Numbered from the stretch's first letter, positions 1-7,869 are shown. The stretch: 13,816 nucleotides of DNA from DATAEK01 sp036258055 (GCA_036258055.1 DATAEK010000205.1:1-13816); one strand, 5' to 3'. Numbers and translations are program-made. The notes: generated by a model from the sequence alone, not told the origin.

Positions 1-515
1 ACCACCACGACGCCGGTGCCGAGCGTCTTGGTCGCCACCAGCTTCATCTTCTTTTTGGCACTCTCGCGAAACAGCCGTTCGCCACGGCCCACGAAGAGCG
101 GGTGGATCCAGAGCTTGAGCTCATCGAGCAGATCCTGCTCCAGCAGCGTTCTCGCGAGGAGACCGTGGCCGTAAATGACCAGGTCTTTGCCGTCCTGTTG
201 CTTGAGCTTCGCCGCCTCGGTCGCCACGTCACCGGCGATGATGGACGAATGGCTCCAGTCCGCCTTCTTCAGGCTGTTGGAGAAGACGTACTTTTGCATC
301 TCGTTGATCTGACGACCGTAGTCACCCTTCTGGTGCGGGAAAGCTGCGGCGAAGAATTCGTAGGTCTTCCTGCCCATCAGCATCGCGTCGCTCGCCAAAA
401 GCAGGTCCAGCGCGTAATTCTCGGCCTCGCGATCGAAGTACTCGGTGGCCCAAACATGTGGGCTCTCGAACACGCCGTCGAGGGACACCAGAGTGGATTC
501 CATGATCTTTCGCAT
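1..515 (-). CDS. Dihydrofolate reductase family protein (RibD C-terminal domain), partial
   Basis: The reverse strand encodes 171 codons from an ATG at 515 and runs off the left edge, so the C-terminus is missing; relatives are about 180-190 residues, so little is lost. It opens with MRKIMESTLVSLDGV, the usual first beta strand of this family. GRKTYE follows near residue 48, then GHGLLARTLLEQDLLDEL and a terminal IHPLFVGRGERLF block typical of the RibD C-terminal / DHFR-like fold. A strong ribosome binding site, GGAGGAG, lies about 8 bases before the ATG and fixes the start. These proteins are soluble NADPH-binding reductases by fold, but most have no proven substrate and should not be equated with true FolA. 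The upstream gene is the AraC regulator, about 350 bases away on the same strand, so the gene probably has its own promoter. The family call is firm; the reaction is unknown. Confidence 0.9.
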   Translation of the reverse strand, partial: MRKIMESTLVSLDGVFESPHVWATEYFDREAENYALDLLLASDAMLMGRKTYEFFAAAFPHQKGDYGRQINEMQKYVFSNSLKKADWSHSSIIAGDVATEAAKLKQQDGKDLVIYGHGLLARTLLEQDLLDELKLWIHPLFVGRGERLFRESAKKKMKLVATKTLGTGVVV

Positions 516-863
516 TCGTGAACTCCTCCGGTTACGAGTGGGCCACACGGCACGCCGAGGCTCGTGACGTCAGGCGAGGAGATAGTGCAGCGGACGTTTC
601 CAGCTATCGATGACCTGTCATCGCACGCAGACCAGTCGCATGCACCGCGCTGAGCCACCACTGGCGGATCTCATCCTAACGGGCCGCCCTCCCCGGCGTC
701 TTGAACGAACTGGCTGCTTCGAGGCAACAACGCCAGCGTGAGTGTCCGCACTTGATTGCAGCGGTATCTCGTCGTACGTGGAATCGGGAAAGGGCTCACC
801 AGTCTGGACAACCTTTGCAACTGGGTCATCCATATGGCGTGCGCCTGCCACGCCGGGAAGGAT
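516..863. other. Intergenic stretch without a supported gene
   Basis: These 348 bases separate the araC-type gene from the reductase gene, both on the minus strand. The open frames here (for example 618-851 minus and 701-952 plus) are arginine- and serine-rich, lack ribosome binding sites and overlap each other, so I do not call them. The one clear structure is a 16-bp perfect palindrome at 608-623. Confidence 0.6.
608..623. promoter_or_regulatory. Palindrome upstream of the reductase gene, possible operator
   Basis: CGATGAC-CT-GTCATCG is a perfect 7-bp inverted repeat with a 2-base centre, about 93-108 bases upstream of the reductase ATG. Size and symmetry fit a dimeric repressor site. No regulator can be assigned and no convincing -35/-10 pair was found beside it, so function is speculative. 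Confidence 0.3.
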
Positions 864-1718
864 TTATCCAGGCAAGCTCACAGTACTCTGTGAGGCAGCC
901 ATTTCGCGGCTGCGGGCTACCTGTCCCGGCGTCATCCCAAGCACGCGCTTGAACCGATGCGTGAAATGACTCTGATCGCCGTAGCCAATGGCAGCAGAGA
1001 CGTCCGCGATAGGGACACCGCGAAGCAGCAGCTCGCGCCCGTGCGTGATTCGCACGGTCTCCAAGTACGCGTGCGGAGGCAGTCCGACCTCTTTCTGAAA
1101 GGCCCGGGCAAAATAGAACGGGCTGAGGTGGACGATCGCAGCCAGTTCCGAGAGTGAGACGTCCGCATCATAATGCGCGTCGATGTACTCGCGCGCCCTT
1201 CGAACAGCCGATCGTTCGCTCAGCCCGCGCGAGCGCGAGCGCCGATCGTCGGCGTAACGTCTGATCAAATGCGCCAGGGCATCAATCAGATGCGATTCCA
1301 CCGACAGGTTCGGCGCGCCCTCGGCAATGGCGCGGTGAAAGCGAAGCAGACGTGCACTCAGGCTCTGGTCACGGATCACCGCGTGCGTGAAGAACGGCGG
1401 AGCGGCGCGAACCGTGGTTTCTGCCGTCACGTCCACCATCAGCGCCAGCCTCGGGTACACCGTGCGGTAGATGTATCCACCCGGTGTCGCCGCCTCCCCG
1501 GTGTGGGGCTCTCCCGGATTGACGAGAAAGACGTGGCCGGCGGGCGTGAGGTGTCGCATTCCCCGATAGGAGTACGCTTGAACGCCCGCTTCCACGACGC
1601 CGATCACGTAGTACTCATGCGAGTGACGCGCGAATCGGTGCTCGATGAATCGCGCATGGAGCACTTCGAGATCGTGCAACGCCGCCTGGCGGTAGTATCG
1701 CGACCACTCGCCTGGCAT
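864..1718 (-). CDS. AraC family transcriptional regulator with N-terminal cupin sensor domain
   Basis: A 284-residue protein of normal AraC-family length. Residues about 15-150 form the AraC-type ligand-binding cupin: HSHEYYVIGVVEAG (32-45) and NPGEPHTGEAA (67-77) are the usual barrel motifs. Residues about 174-265 hold the double helix-turn-helix domain: SLSELAAIVHLSPFYFARAF is the first HTH, and VSAAIGYGDQSHFTHRFKRV the second, with the canonical GYxDQSHFxxxFK signature and the closing GMTPGQV. It should act in the cytoplasm as a ligand-responsive DNA-binding regulator; the ligand is unknown. It is transcribed divergently from a small cupin gene across 163 bases carrying a composite inverted repeat (1768-1832) of the form expected for an AraC-type site, so regulation of itself and the cupin gene is likely. 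The ATG at 1718 is chosen because MPGEWSRYY precedes the conserved LEVLHARF; the purine-rich GGGGGG upstream is somewhat far from it. Confidence 0.93.
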   Translation of the reverse strand: MPGEWSRYYRQAALHDLEVLHARFIEHRFARHSHEYYVIGVVEAGVQAYSYRGMRHLTPAGHVFLVNPGEPHTGEAATPGGYIYRTVYPRLALMVDVTAETTVRAAPPFFTHAVIRDQSLSARLLRFHRAIAEGAPNLSVESHLIDALAHLIRRYADDRRSRSRGLSERSAVRRAREYIDAHYDADVSLSELAAIVHLSPFYFARAFQKEVGLPPHAYLETVRITHGRELLLRGVPIADVSAAIGYGDQSHFTHRFKRVLGMTPGQVARSREMAASQSTVSLPG

Positions 1719-1767
1719 GGGCTTATTCTGAACCCCCCTTCCAACTTACACCGCCAGCTGGACGCGG

Positions 1768-1832
1768 TCTTGTCGAATCTTGCCCTCAACTGCTGCTGGT
1801 CGGACCTTTCCACCGGGCAAGATCCTGCAAGA
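1768..1832. promoter_or_regulatory. Composite inverted repeat between divergent araC-type and cupin genes; probable AraC-type operator
   Basis: Two 18-base half-sites face each other at 1768-1785 and 1815-1832. Left: TCTTG-TCGAA-TCTTGCCC. The reverse complement of the right: TCTTG-CAGGA-TCTTGCCC. Fifteen of 18 positions match, and the inner 9 (1777-1785 against 1815-1823) match perfectly. Within each half the TCTTG core recurs at exactly 10 bp, one helical turn. That fits one AraC-type monomer whose two HTH motifs contact successive major grooves. Half-site centres are 47 bp apart. No clear sigma70 -35/-10 was recognised around it. Confidence 0.55.
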
Positions 1833-1881
1833 CTGCGGGAAGCTGCGTGTGAAACGATCGCTCCGATGAACCGGAGGAATC

Positions 1882-2247
1882 ATGTTGGACATCATTCTTA
1901 AACGCTTTGATCAGCCCGACGAGGTTCGCATCTTTGACAAAGGAAAGTTCGAGATCATTCGCATCGCAGGACTGGCGATCGGACGGGGCACATACGAACC
2001 GGGATGGCGCTGGTCGACGGATGTCGGCCCAGGAGTAGGGTCGTCGCGTTGCAACGTCGAGCACGTGTGCCTCGTCTTGTCCGGTTGCTCCGGAGCTGCC
2101 ATCGACGGCCGGCCCGAGCACATATGTCCAGCTGGCACCTTCTTCTATGTTCCCCCAGGGCCTCCCGGCCATGACAGTTGGGTTGTCGGTGACGAACCGT
2201 ATGTGTCTCTCCACTTTCTGGGAACCGAGCACTACGCGAAGAAATGA
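1882..2247 (+). CDS. Small cupin-domain protein
   Basis: A 121-residue single-domain protein. The first cupin motif region is around VEHVCLVLSG (59-68) and the second around PAGTFFYVPPGPPGHDSW (83-100), with GH at 96-97 before a final beta strand. It lacks the full G(X)5HXH metal motif: H61 is present but the second histidine is not, so metal binding may be weak, altered or absent. The ribosome binding site GGAGGA at 1873-1878 sits 3 bases before the ATG at 1882, closer than usual; no other start in this frame looks better. It is divergent from the AraC-type regulator and alone on its strand, facing the DUF3237 gene, so it is probably the main target of that regulator. Many such short cupins are sugar- or acid-binding or isomerase-like proteins; the substrate here cannot be deduced. 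Confidence 0.82.
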   Translation: MLDIILKRFDQPDEVRIFDKGKFEIIRIAGLAIGRGTYEPGWRWSTDVGPGVGSSRCNVEHVCLVLSGCSGAAIDGRPEHICPAGTFFYVPPGPPGHDSWVVGDEPYVSLHFLGTEHYAKK

Positions 2248-2283
2248 GCACGTGCAGACCCGGTCTTCGGCCGCGAGCGGCAG

Positions 2284-2303
2284 AGCCCGCAGTTTTTCGG
2301 GCT
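2284..2303. terminator. Weak hairpin between convergent genes, possible terminator
   Basis: In the 88-base gap between the convergent cupin and DUF3237 genes, AGCCCG (2284-2289) pairs with CGGGCT (2298-2303) around an 8-base loop containing five T. The stem is only 6 bp, and no T-tract follows it on either strand, so it is not a classical intrinsic terminator. Confidence 0.2.
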
Positions 2304-2335
2304 GCGCTGCGGCGCGTCGGCCTACAGTACGACCT

Positions 2336-2797
2336 TCAGAGGATCTCGAACACCTCATAGACGACGTCGTTCGGTCGACGCTCCCCGATACCGACCGATA
2401 CGATCGTGTTCAGCCACGCGTACTGCGGCGACGAGGTTTCGAAGAAGGGTGCGGTGCGCAGGTAGTACTCCGACGCGGCCACCGGCTCACCCCGCGCGAT
2501 CCGCGCGTTGACCTCCGGCGGCGCATGCCGGACCCCGCGATACGTCATCACGATTAGCGCGCCATCGTCGGTGCGCAGGATCATCCGGACGTCTTGCTGC
2601 GACGAGCCGTCGGCGCGGGTCAGCAGCAGATCGGAGCCGGCGACCGGCAGGATCGTGCCGCGTAGGCGCTCGCCGGCGAAGTCGCCGCCGGCGACGGGAA
2701 AAACGCGGCGCGTCCCCGCCGGCGTGTTGCCGATCTCCTCAATCGGGTGGAGCTTGATCGTGATCGTAAACAGATGGCGGGATCGCAACTGGCTCAT
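2336..2797 (-). CDS. DUF3237 domain-containing protein (UPF0311 family)
   Basis: A 153-residue protein matching the DUF3237 pattern along its length: an N-terminal HLFTITIKLHPIEEIGNTPAG strand pair, GDFAGERLRGTILPVAGSDL, then a central IVMTYRGVRH, followed by YYLRTAPFFETSSPQYAWLN and a C-terminal YEVFEIL. Family members are about 150 residues, so this copy is complete. The fold is a small beta barrel; the biochemical role is not established. No signal peptide is visible, so it is probably cytoplasmic. It lies 60 bases downstream of the kinase-propeller gene on the same strand and may be cotranscribed. No Shine-Dalgarno sequence stands out before the ATG at 2797, so that start is less certain than the family call. 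Confidence 0.88.
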   Translation of the reverse strand: MSQLRSRHLFTITIKLHPIEEIGNTPAGTRRVFPVAGGDFAGERLRGTILPVAGSDLLLTRADGSSQQDVRMILRTDDGALIVMTYRGVRHAPPEVNARIARGEPVAASEYYLRTAPFFETSSPQYAWLNTIVSVGIGERRPNDVVYEVFEIL

Positions 2798-2857
2798 ACG
2801 TAGTGCGGCTTGAACGCAGCGGTGTGCTAAACGTCGGCGAGCCGTCTCCGTCGTGCT

Positions 2858-5428
2858 CTACCGAAATCCCTGGGCCAGGAAGAGATCGGTCAGCAGCCGC
2901 GAGTAGGCGTGAACATAGTGCCGTCCATCCGGCGCAATCGCCAACACAGCAAGTCGAAGGCCGGCGCCGTCCGGTACGCGTACCTCGAACGTCGGCGTTC
3001 GTTGACCGGATGACAGATCCAATCGGTCGACGCGCCAGGGCTGCCCGCCGCCCCGCACCGCAAGCACATTGTGGCCATCCGCGAGCCACTGCACTATCAG
3101 CTCGTCGTCTTGCAGTCCGGGGATCGGTGTGGATCCCCCGTCACTGACCCGTATCACAGCCTGTTTGCCGTCCTTGCCCACCGCGACGACGCGAGTGCCG
3201 TCGGGAGAAACTGGGAGCAGCCACCAGCGCGCGCTGCGAACGCCTTCTGATGTGAAGGGACGCGGCTGACCGTCGTCGATGTTCTGCACGTACCCTCTCG
3301 ACATTCCACCGTGTACCTGTCCGAACATGACGACGTGACGGCTGTCGGGCACCCACGCGGCGGAGTCGAAGACGAGGTTATCGGGATTTGGAAGCTTCCT
3401 CGTCTGGCCGGCGCCAGTCGGATGAAGCAGCAGTGGGCTCCCGCTCAGCGGCACCGCGAGCAGCCAGCGTCCATCCCTCGAGACACCGTGTGGCTGTCCT
3501 TCGCCGAGCAGAACGGGCTCTGCATTCGCCTTCCGCAGGTATGACGAATAGGTCGGCGTCGCCTGATCCACAATCGTGACAAATGTCCCATCTTCGGAGA
3601 TCCACTGGCTCGTCGAGTTCGACCTGAGCGTCACGTCCACAGCGGAGGTTGCGCCGGCGAACAGCGCCCAGATGCGTCGTTCGGGCGTTTCACGGCCGAC
3701 GAGGACACTGCCGTCCTGCGCGATGTCGTACAACTTGACGAATGTCGGACTCGCCCACACTGTGCGCTGTTTGCCGGCCGCCGTGACGGCAAAGATCCCC
3801 GACTGACCGTTCCTGATCCCGCTGAACCAGATCTCGCTCCCATCCGTCGTCCATGCCAGGCCACGGAGGGTCTGATGAGCATCCGTCAGGACCGTTCGGC
3901 GGCCCGCGCGATCGAGCATCGAGACGAACCCGGCATCATCGGCGAACAACGGGTGATCGGCAAACGCGATACGGGAGCCGTCCGGAGAGAAGCGGATGTC
4001 GCTGATATAGCCCGAACTGCGATAGAGCACGTTGCCGATCGGGAACTCGAGACACTCGAGTGTGTCTGACTGCCGAACGATGGCGAGCTCTCCGCCGTCG
4101 GGCGTCCATTCCGCTTCACGAACCTCGTTGGCCAGGACGCGCGGTGCGCTGCCCAACACGGACATGCGAGCGAGCGTGCCGGCGCCCATCCAGCCTTCGA
4201 AGCGGTGTCCGAGCGAGATGGCGATCTCCGACGAGCGGGAAATGGAGAGCAGCCGCGCATCGGGCAGCGAGAGGCGGACCGACTCGGTGGAGTCGGTGCG
4301 TGTCATGAACACCCGCAGCGGCGCGCCGTTCCACGTGGCGCTGTAGACGATCGAGCGCCCGTCGGGCGCGAAACGCGCGTCCGGAACCGTGCCACGCTCG
4401 AACGTCAGCTGCCGGAACTGCGGCGCCGTGCTGTTGGACGTGCCCGGCTGAAACCATCGCGACGCGAATGCACCGATCGCGGTCCCTGAAGCGAGGCCGA
4501 GCGTCAGCAGAGCCGCGCCAATCAGCCATCGCCGCGGAATCTGGGCTGGTCTGACCGCTCCGACTTCGGATCCGCTCCTCGCATCGAGCGACGATTCGAG
4601 TGCGAACGTGAGATCCCTCGCCGACTGGAATCGTTCGTCCGGTCGCTTTTCCAGACAGCGGTTGAGTATTCGCTCGACGGCGAGTGGTACGCCGCTGACG
4701 GTCGAGACCGGCGGCGACGGCTCTTCGCGCAGGATGGCCGTCATTGTTTCAGCGGCCGTGCCTCTCTCGAACGCGCGGTGTCCAGTCAGCATCTCGTGAA
4801 CGATGCAGCCCAGCGCAAAGATGTCGGCGCGATGGTCGCTACGCTCGCCGCGCACCTGTTCGGGCGCCATGTAGCCGACCGTGCCCAGCACGATACCGGC
4901 CTCGGTGACCGGCGCCATCGTCGCTGTCTCCGAGCCTGGCAGCGGCTCGGTCGTCTGCCGTGCGAGACCGAAGTCCAGGATCTTGACGGTGCCGTCGGTT
5001 GCGATGAACACGTTCTCCGGCTTCAGATCCCGGTGCACGATGTGCTTGTCATGCGCCGCGGCAAGGCCGCGCGCGATCTGCGCCGCGATGTCGACCGCTT
5101 TTCGCAGCGGCAGCGGACCCGACGCCAGGCGCGAGCGGAGCGGCTCGCCCTCCAGCAACTCCATGACCGCGTAGGTCATCCCGTCACTGGCGCCGAACTC
5201 GTAGAGCGCCACGATGTTCGGGTGCGAGAGCGTCGCGACGGCGCGCGCTTCGCGCTCGAACCTCGAGAGGGCAGTCGCATCGGCCGCGACGGCCGGCGGA
5301 ACGATCTTGACGGCGACGTCCCGTCCGACGCGGCCGTCGTGCGCGCGATAGACCTCGCCCATGCCTCCGGCGCCGAGGAGGCCCTCAATCTGATAGGGAC
5401 CGAGGTTGGTGCCTGAAGGGAGCGGCAT
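2858..5428 (-). CDS. Eukaryotic-type Ser/Thr protein kinase with transmembrane segment and C-terminal PD40/TolB-like beta-propeller
   Basis: An 856-residue membrane-anchored kinase. Residues 12-280 are a complete Hanks-type kinase domain: glycine-rich GAGGMGEVY (19-27), VAVK with Lys41, HRDLKPEN (132-139, catalytic Asp134), DFG (152-154), GTVGYMAPE (182-190) and the conserved Arg266. All catalytic residues are present, so it should be active, with the kinase in the cytoplasm. WLIGAALLTLGLASGTAIGAF (301-321) is the single membrane helix. The rest is an extracytoplasmic propeller built from PD40-type blades such as FAPDGRSIVYS (353-363), FSPDGSRIAF (near 480) and VSPDGTRVVAV (near 745). This layout is common in Acidobacteriota; the propeller is thought to sense or scaffold, but the ligand is unknown. 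The frame stays open to 5779, but MPLPSGTNLGPYQIEGLLG is the normal N-terminus, so I place the start at 5428. A TACAAT hexamer lies 13 bases upstream, without a good -35. Confidence 0.93.
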   Translation of the reverse strand: MPLPSGTNLGPYQIEGLLGAGGMGEVYRAHDGRVGRDVAVKIVPPAVAADATALSRFEREARAVATLSHPNIVALYEFGASDGMTYAVMELLEGEPLRSRLASGPLPLRKAVDIAAQIARGLAAAHDKHIVHRDLKPENVFIATDGTVKILDFGLARQTTEPLPGSETATMAPVTEAGIVLGTVGYMAPEQVRGERSDHRADIFALGCIVHEMLTGHRAFERGTAAETMTAILREEPSPPVSTVSGVPLAVERILNRCLEKRPDERFQSARDLTFALESSLDARSGSEVGAVRPAQIPRRWLIGAALLTLGLASGTAIGAFASRWFQPGTSNSTAPQFRQLTFERGTVPDARFAPDGRSIVYSATWNGAPLRVFMTRTDSTESVRLSLPDARLLSISRSSEIAISLGHRFEGWMGAGTLARMSVLGSAPRVLANEVREAEWTPDGGELAIVRQSDTLECLEFPIGNVLYRSSGYISDIRFSPDGSRIAFADHPLFADDAGFVSMLDRAGRRTVLTDAHQTLRGLAWTTDGSEIWFSGIRNGQSGIFAVTAAGKQRTVWASPTFVKLYDIAQDGSVLVGRETPERRIWALFAGATSAVDVTLRSNSTSQWISEDGTFVTIVDQATPTYSSYLRKANAEPVLLGEGQPHGVSRDGRWLLAVPLSGSPLLLHPTGAGQTRKLPNPDNLVFDSAAWVPDSRHVVMFGQVHGGMSRGYVQNIDDGQPRPFTSEGVRSARWWLLPVSPDGTRVVAVGKDGKQAVIRVSDGGSTPIPGLQDDELIVQWLADGHNVLAVRGGGQPWRVDRLDLSSGQRTPTFEVRVPDGAGLRLAVLAIAPDGRHYVHAYSRLLTDLFLAQGFR

Positions 5429-5895
5429 TGCGCCACCGCGATTGTAATGGATCGTAAAGGTCAGCCACCCGGACGCAGGAACCGAATCAACACGGCGAAA
5501 CACCGGCGCCAGTGATGAACTGGCCCCCCCAAAGAGAAAGCCCATTTCAGAACGTCGAACCGCTGATTCAAGATCTCCTGCCGAACGCCGAAGCTCAGCA
5601 AAACGTACCGCATCTGGTTTCGAGGACGTCGCCTTCGAAAGCAAGCGCGGCGACCTGCTCAACATCGTCGAGCATCTGAACCCAACCGTTCTCGACCAAT
5701 GGAACCTTGTCGTCCGGCGCGACGACTTACGTGTAATTCGAGCCGTTCGTCCGGATGAGCACACCTGCGACGTCGCCACCGAGACGAGGAAACGGTGTGC
5801 GACTTAAGTTGCGGAACTGGGACGCGGCCGTCCCTATCGTTCGAATATGAGCTACTTGTCCTTCGCATTGGCAAGAAGAACTTGGGGGACTAACC
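5429..5895. other. Divergent intergenic region with coding-like fragments, no intact gene
   Basis: These 467 bases separate the leftward kinase gene from the rightward TPR gene and must hold both promoters. No consensus sigma70 promoter is evident. Parts read as plausible peptides but none forms an intact gene. On the plus strand an ATG at 5515 begins MNWPPQRESPFQNVEPL and stops near 5676; another plus frame ending at the stop 5805-5807 contains AFESKRGDLLNIVEHLNP and lacks a start codon. On the minus strand the region 5635-5840 contains DDKVPLVENGWVQMLDDVEQ with one internal stop. GGGACG-CGGC-CGTCCC (5819-5834) is a short inverted repeat about 60 bases before the TPR gene. The strand of any decayed gene cannot be decided by eye. 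Confidence 0.4.
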
Positions 5896-7554
5896 ATGCG
5901 CTATCTTGATCGGTTGTTACCGCTGTTCGACTTCGCATGGATGTCGCGATCCACCCGACAACTACCTCGTGTCGCGATGTTGACCTGCATGTTCGTCGCG
6001 TCGATCGCACCTGGAGCACGGTGGGCGACCGCCCAAAACCAATTCGGAGAGGTGCATTTTCCGATCTCCTGCGACGTCGGCGTTCAGAAGACGTTCGACC
6101 TGGCGCTAGCGATGCTGCATGCATTCTCGTTCCCCGCGGCCGCCAAGACTTTCGAGGCCGTTTCCCGAGAAGATCCCGACTGCGCCATGGCGTATTGGGG
6201 TCTTGCGGCGACTGCAGTCGGAAGCCTATACGGTGGACGGCCAGGTCCCATGGCGTTACAAGGGGAAATCGCCGTCCAAAAAGCCAAAGCCATCGGTGGG
6301 AAGACGGCGCGCGAGCGGGATTACATCGTCAGTATCGAAGCCTTCTACCGAGGCGCGGCCGAGATCGAGTACACGACGCGTCTGCGTGCCTACGTGAATG
6401 CTCTGGAGCAACTCCATAAGAGGTACCCCGAGGATCACGAGGCCGAGATCTTCTATGCGTATGCGCTGTCCGCCCTAGGGTCGCCGACGGACCAAACCTT
6501 TGCGTACCAGCTCAAAGGCGCGGCGATCCTTGAAAAGTTGCTGGAGGAACTCCCCAATCATACGGGAGTCCTCCACTACTTGCTCCACGCTTACGACAAT
6601 TCCGTCTACGCCCACCGCGGCCTGGCCGCCGCCCGTCGTCTGGCCGAGGTTGCACCGTCGTCGCCGCATGCGATTCAGTTTCCGGCTCACATTTTCGTTC
6701 GATTGGGCCTCTGGCAGGACTCTATCGTCACCAACCGCGCCGGCGCTGCTGTCGACGACTTATTCTTCAAACCCCACGCGATGGATTTCCTCGTGCACAG
6801 TTTGCTCCAGACCGGCCAGGATGCTGCGGCTATGCGCGTCGTTGATGAGGCCGCGACAACCACAGTCGTCCCCCACATTCTGGATGCGTACGCGATGGCC
6901 GCGATGCCTGCCCGTTACGCCATAGAACGTCGGCGTTGGAGCGAGGCGGCGTCCCTCGCTCTCCCGCACAGCGAGTTTGCCTGGAACCTTTTCCCACATG
7001 CCGAAGCGACTCTGGTATTTGCCCGGGCCTTGGGCGCAGCGAGAAGCGGTCGCATCGATGCCGCTAGGAAGGATCTCGATCGCTTACGGGAGCTGCGCGC
7101 CAACCTGATCAACGCGGATAGCGAGGGCAGCTGGCAAGAGTATTGGGTATCCCAGATCCAGATCCACCATCAGATGGTAGCGGCGTGGATCGCGTATACA
7201 CAAGGCCGGCGCGACGAAGCTGTGCAAATGCTCCGTGCCGCCGCCGACCGCGAGGACTCTACCGAGATGGATCCCGTCACGCCCGGCCATGCCATCTCCG
7301 CTCGTCAGCTCTTAGGAGACCTGCTGCTGGAGATCCACGAACCGGCGCAGGCGCTGCAGGTGTTCGAGGCCGCGCTGAAGAGGGAACCGGGCCGCTTCTG
7401 GACGCTCTCCGGAGCAGCACAGGCGGCCGATGACGCAGGAGATTCGGCAAAGACGAAGATCTATTACTCACAGCTCGTGGCGCAGACGGAGCATGCCGAC
7501 TCCGACCGCGGAGTACTCAAAAAGGCAAGAGCGTTTCTCGCAGGCCAATCATGA
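5896..7554 (+). CDS. Exported tetratricopeptide repeat (TPR) protein
   Basis: A 552-residue helical-repeat protein. Residues 20-46 look like a signal peptide: basic residues, a hydrophobic core VAMLTCMFVASIA, and a likely cleavage after ATA (44-46); there is no good lipobox, so it is probably a free periplasmic protein. The mature part opens with FDLALAMLHAFSFPAAAKTF (68-87) and CAMAYWGLA (96-104), continues through HYLLHAYDNS and SPHAIQFPAHIFVRLGLW (roughly 225-275), and closes with a clear TPR pair at about 468-530. These motifs mark a widespread family of exported TPR proteins frequent in Acidobacteriota; TPRs bind other proteins, but no partner or reaction is known. A GGGGGA ribosome binding site at 5884-5889 supports the ATG at 5896, although a start at Met16 (5941) would give a more standard signal peptide. 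It is divergent from the kinase-propeller gene. Confidence 0.85.
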   Translation: MRYLDRLLPLFDFAWMSRSTRQLPRVAMLTCMFVASIAPGARWATAQNQFGEVHFPISCDVGVQKTFDLALAMLHAFSFPAAAKTFEAVSREDPDCAMAYWGLAATAVGSLYGGRPGPMALQGEIAVQKAKAIGGKTARERDYIVSIEAFYRGAAEIEYTTRLRAYVNALEQLHKRYPEDHEAEIFYAYALSALGSPTDQTFAYQLKGAAILEKLLEELPNHTGVLHYLLHAYDNSVYAHRGLAAARRLAEVAPSSPHAIQFPAHIFVRLGLWQDSIVTNRAGAAVDDLFFKPHAMDFLVHSLLQTGQDAAAMRVVDEAATTTVVPHILDAYAMAAMPARYAIERRRWSEAASLALPHSEFAWNLFPHAEATLVFARALGAARSGRIDAARKDLDRLRELRANLINADSEGSWQEYWVSQIQIHHQMVAAWIAYTQGRRDEAVQMLRAAADREDSTEMDPVTPGHAISARQLLGDLLLEIHEPAQALQVFEAALKREPGRFWTLSGAAQAADDAGDSAKTKIYYSQLVAQTEHADSDRGVLKKARAFLAGQS

Positions 7555-7650
7555 GGCCAAGCCTTTCGCGAGCTCACGCGCGTGACCGCCAGATCGAAGA
7601 CCGCCCCGCCGGCCGTTGTGAGATTTGATGCGTCGTCGAAACGATCTGAT

Positions 7651-7672
7651 AGCGCAAACACATGATTGCGCT
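7651..7672 (+). terminator. Hairpin downstream of the TPR gene, weak terminator candidate
   Basis: AGCGCAA (7651-7657) and TTGCGCT (7666-7672) form a perfect 7-bp stem around an 8-base loop, followed only by TTAG. It is in the right place to end the TPR transcript, about 100 bases after its stop, but the missing U-tract makes intrinsic termination uncertain. Confidence 0.3.
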
Positions 7673-7840
7673 TTAGTAGAGATAGAGGGTTGGGCGTTCA
7701 TGCCTGGAATGAGCGGTGGGATCTGGGCCAACGTTGTCGTTCGGTTCGTCGCGGTGGCACTCTTTTCGTAGTAGGGACTGGCGCGTCTGGACGGGGTCGC
7801 AGTCGATACAGCGGGATAGCTCTCGCTCGGCGAGTTCCCC

Positions 7841-7869
7841 TTGATTACCGAGCGAAGGGGCGGTATTCT
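7841..7869 (+). promoter_or_regulatory. Sigma70-like promoter of the padR-ADOP operon
   Basis: TTGATT (7841-7846) and TATTCT (7864-7869) are separated by exactly 17 bases, matching sigma70 hexamers at 4 of 6 positions each. The expected transcription start is about 7 bases downstream, giving a leader of roughly 16 bases. The hexamers lie inside and between the arms of the inverted repeat at 7845-7885, so repressor binding would block RNA polymerase. Confidence 0.6.

Noticed and set aside
618..952. Overlapping frames on both strands between the reductase-like and AraC-type genes
   Set aside because: Arg/Ser-rich, no ribosome binding sites, no motifs, and one runs into the AraC gene antisense.
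1173..1901. 242-codon plus-strand frame opposite the AraC gene
   Set aside because: It is the antisense shadow of a clear AraC-family protein and runs through the operator region; the peptide is Arg/His/Val-rich without family motifs.
4778..5416. 212-codon plus-strand frame opposite the kinase domain
   Set aside because: Antisense to the conserved kinase motifs; composition reflects the GC-rich complement and there is no start signal.
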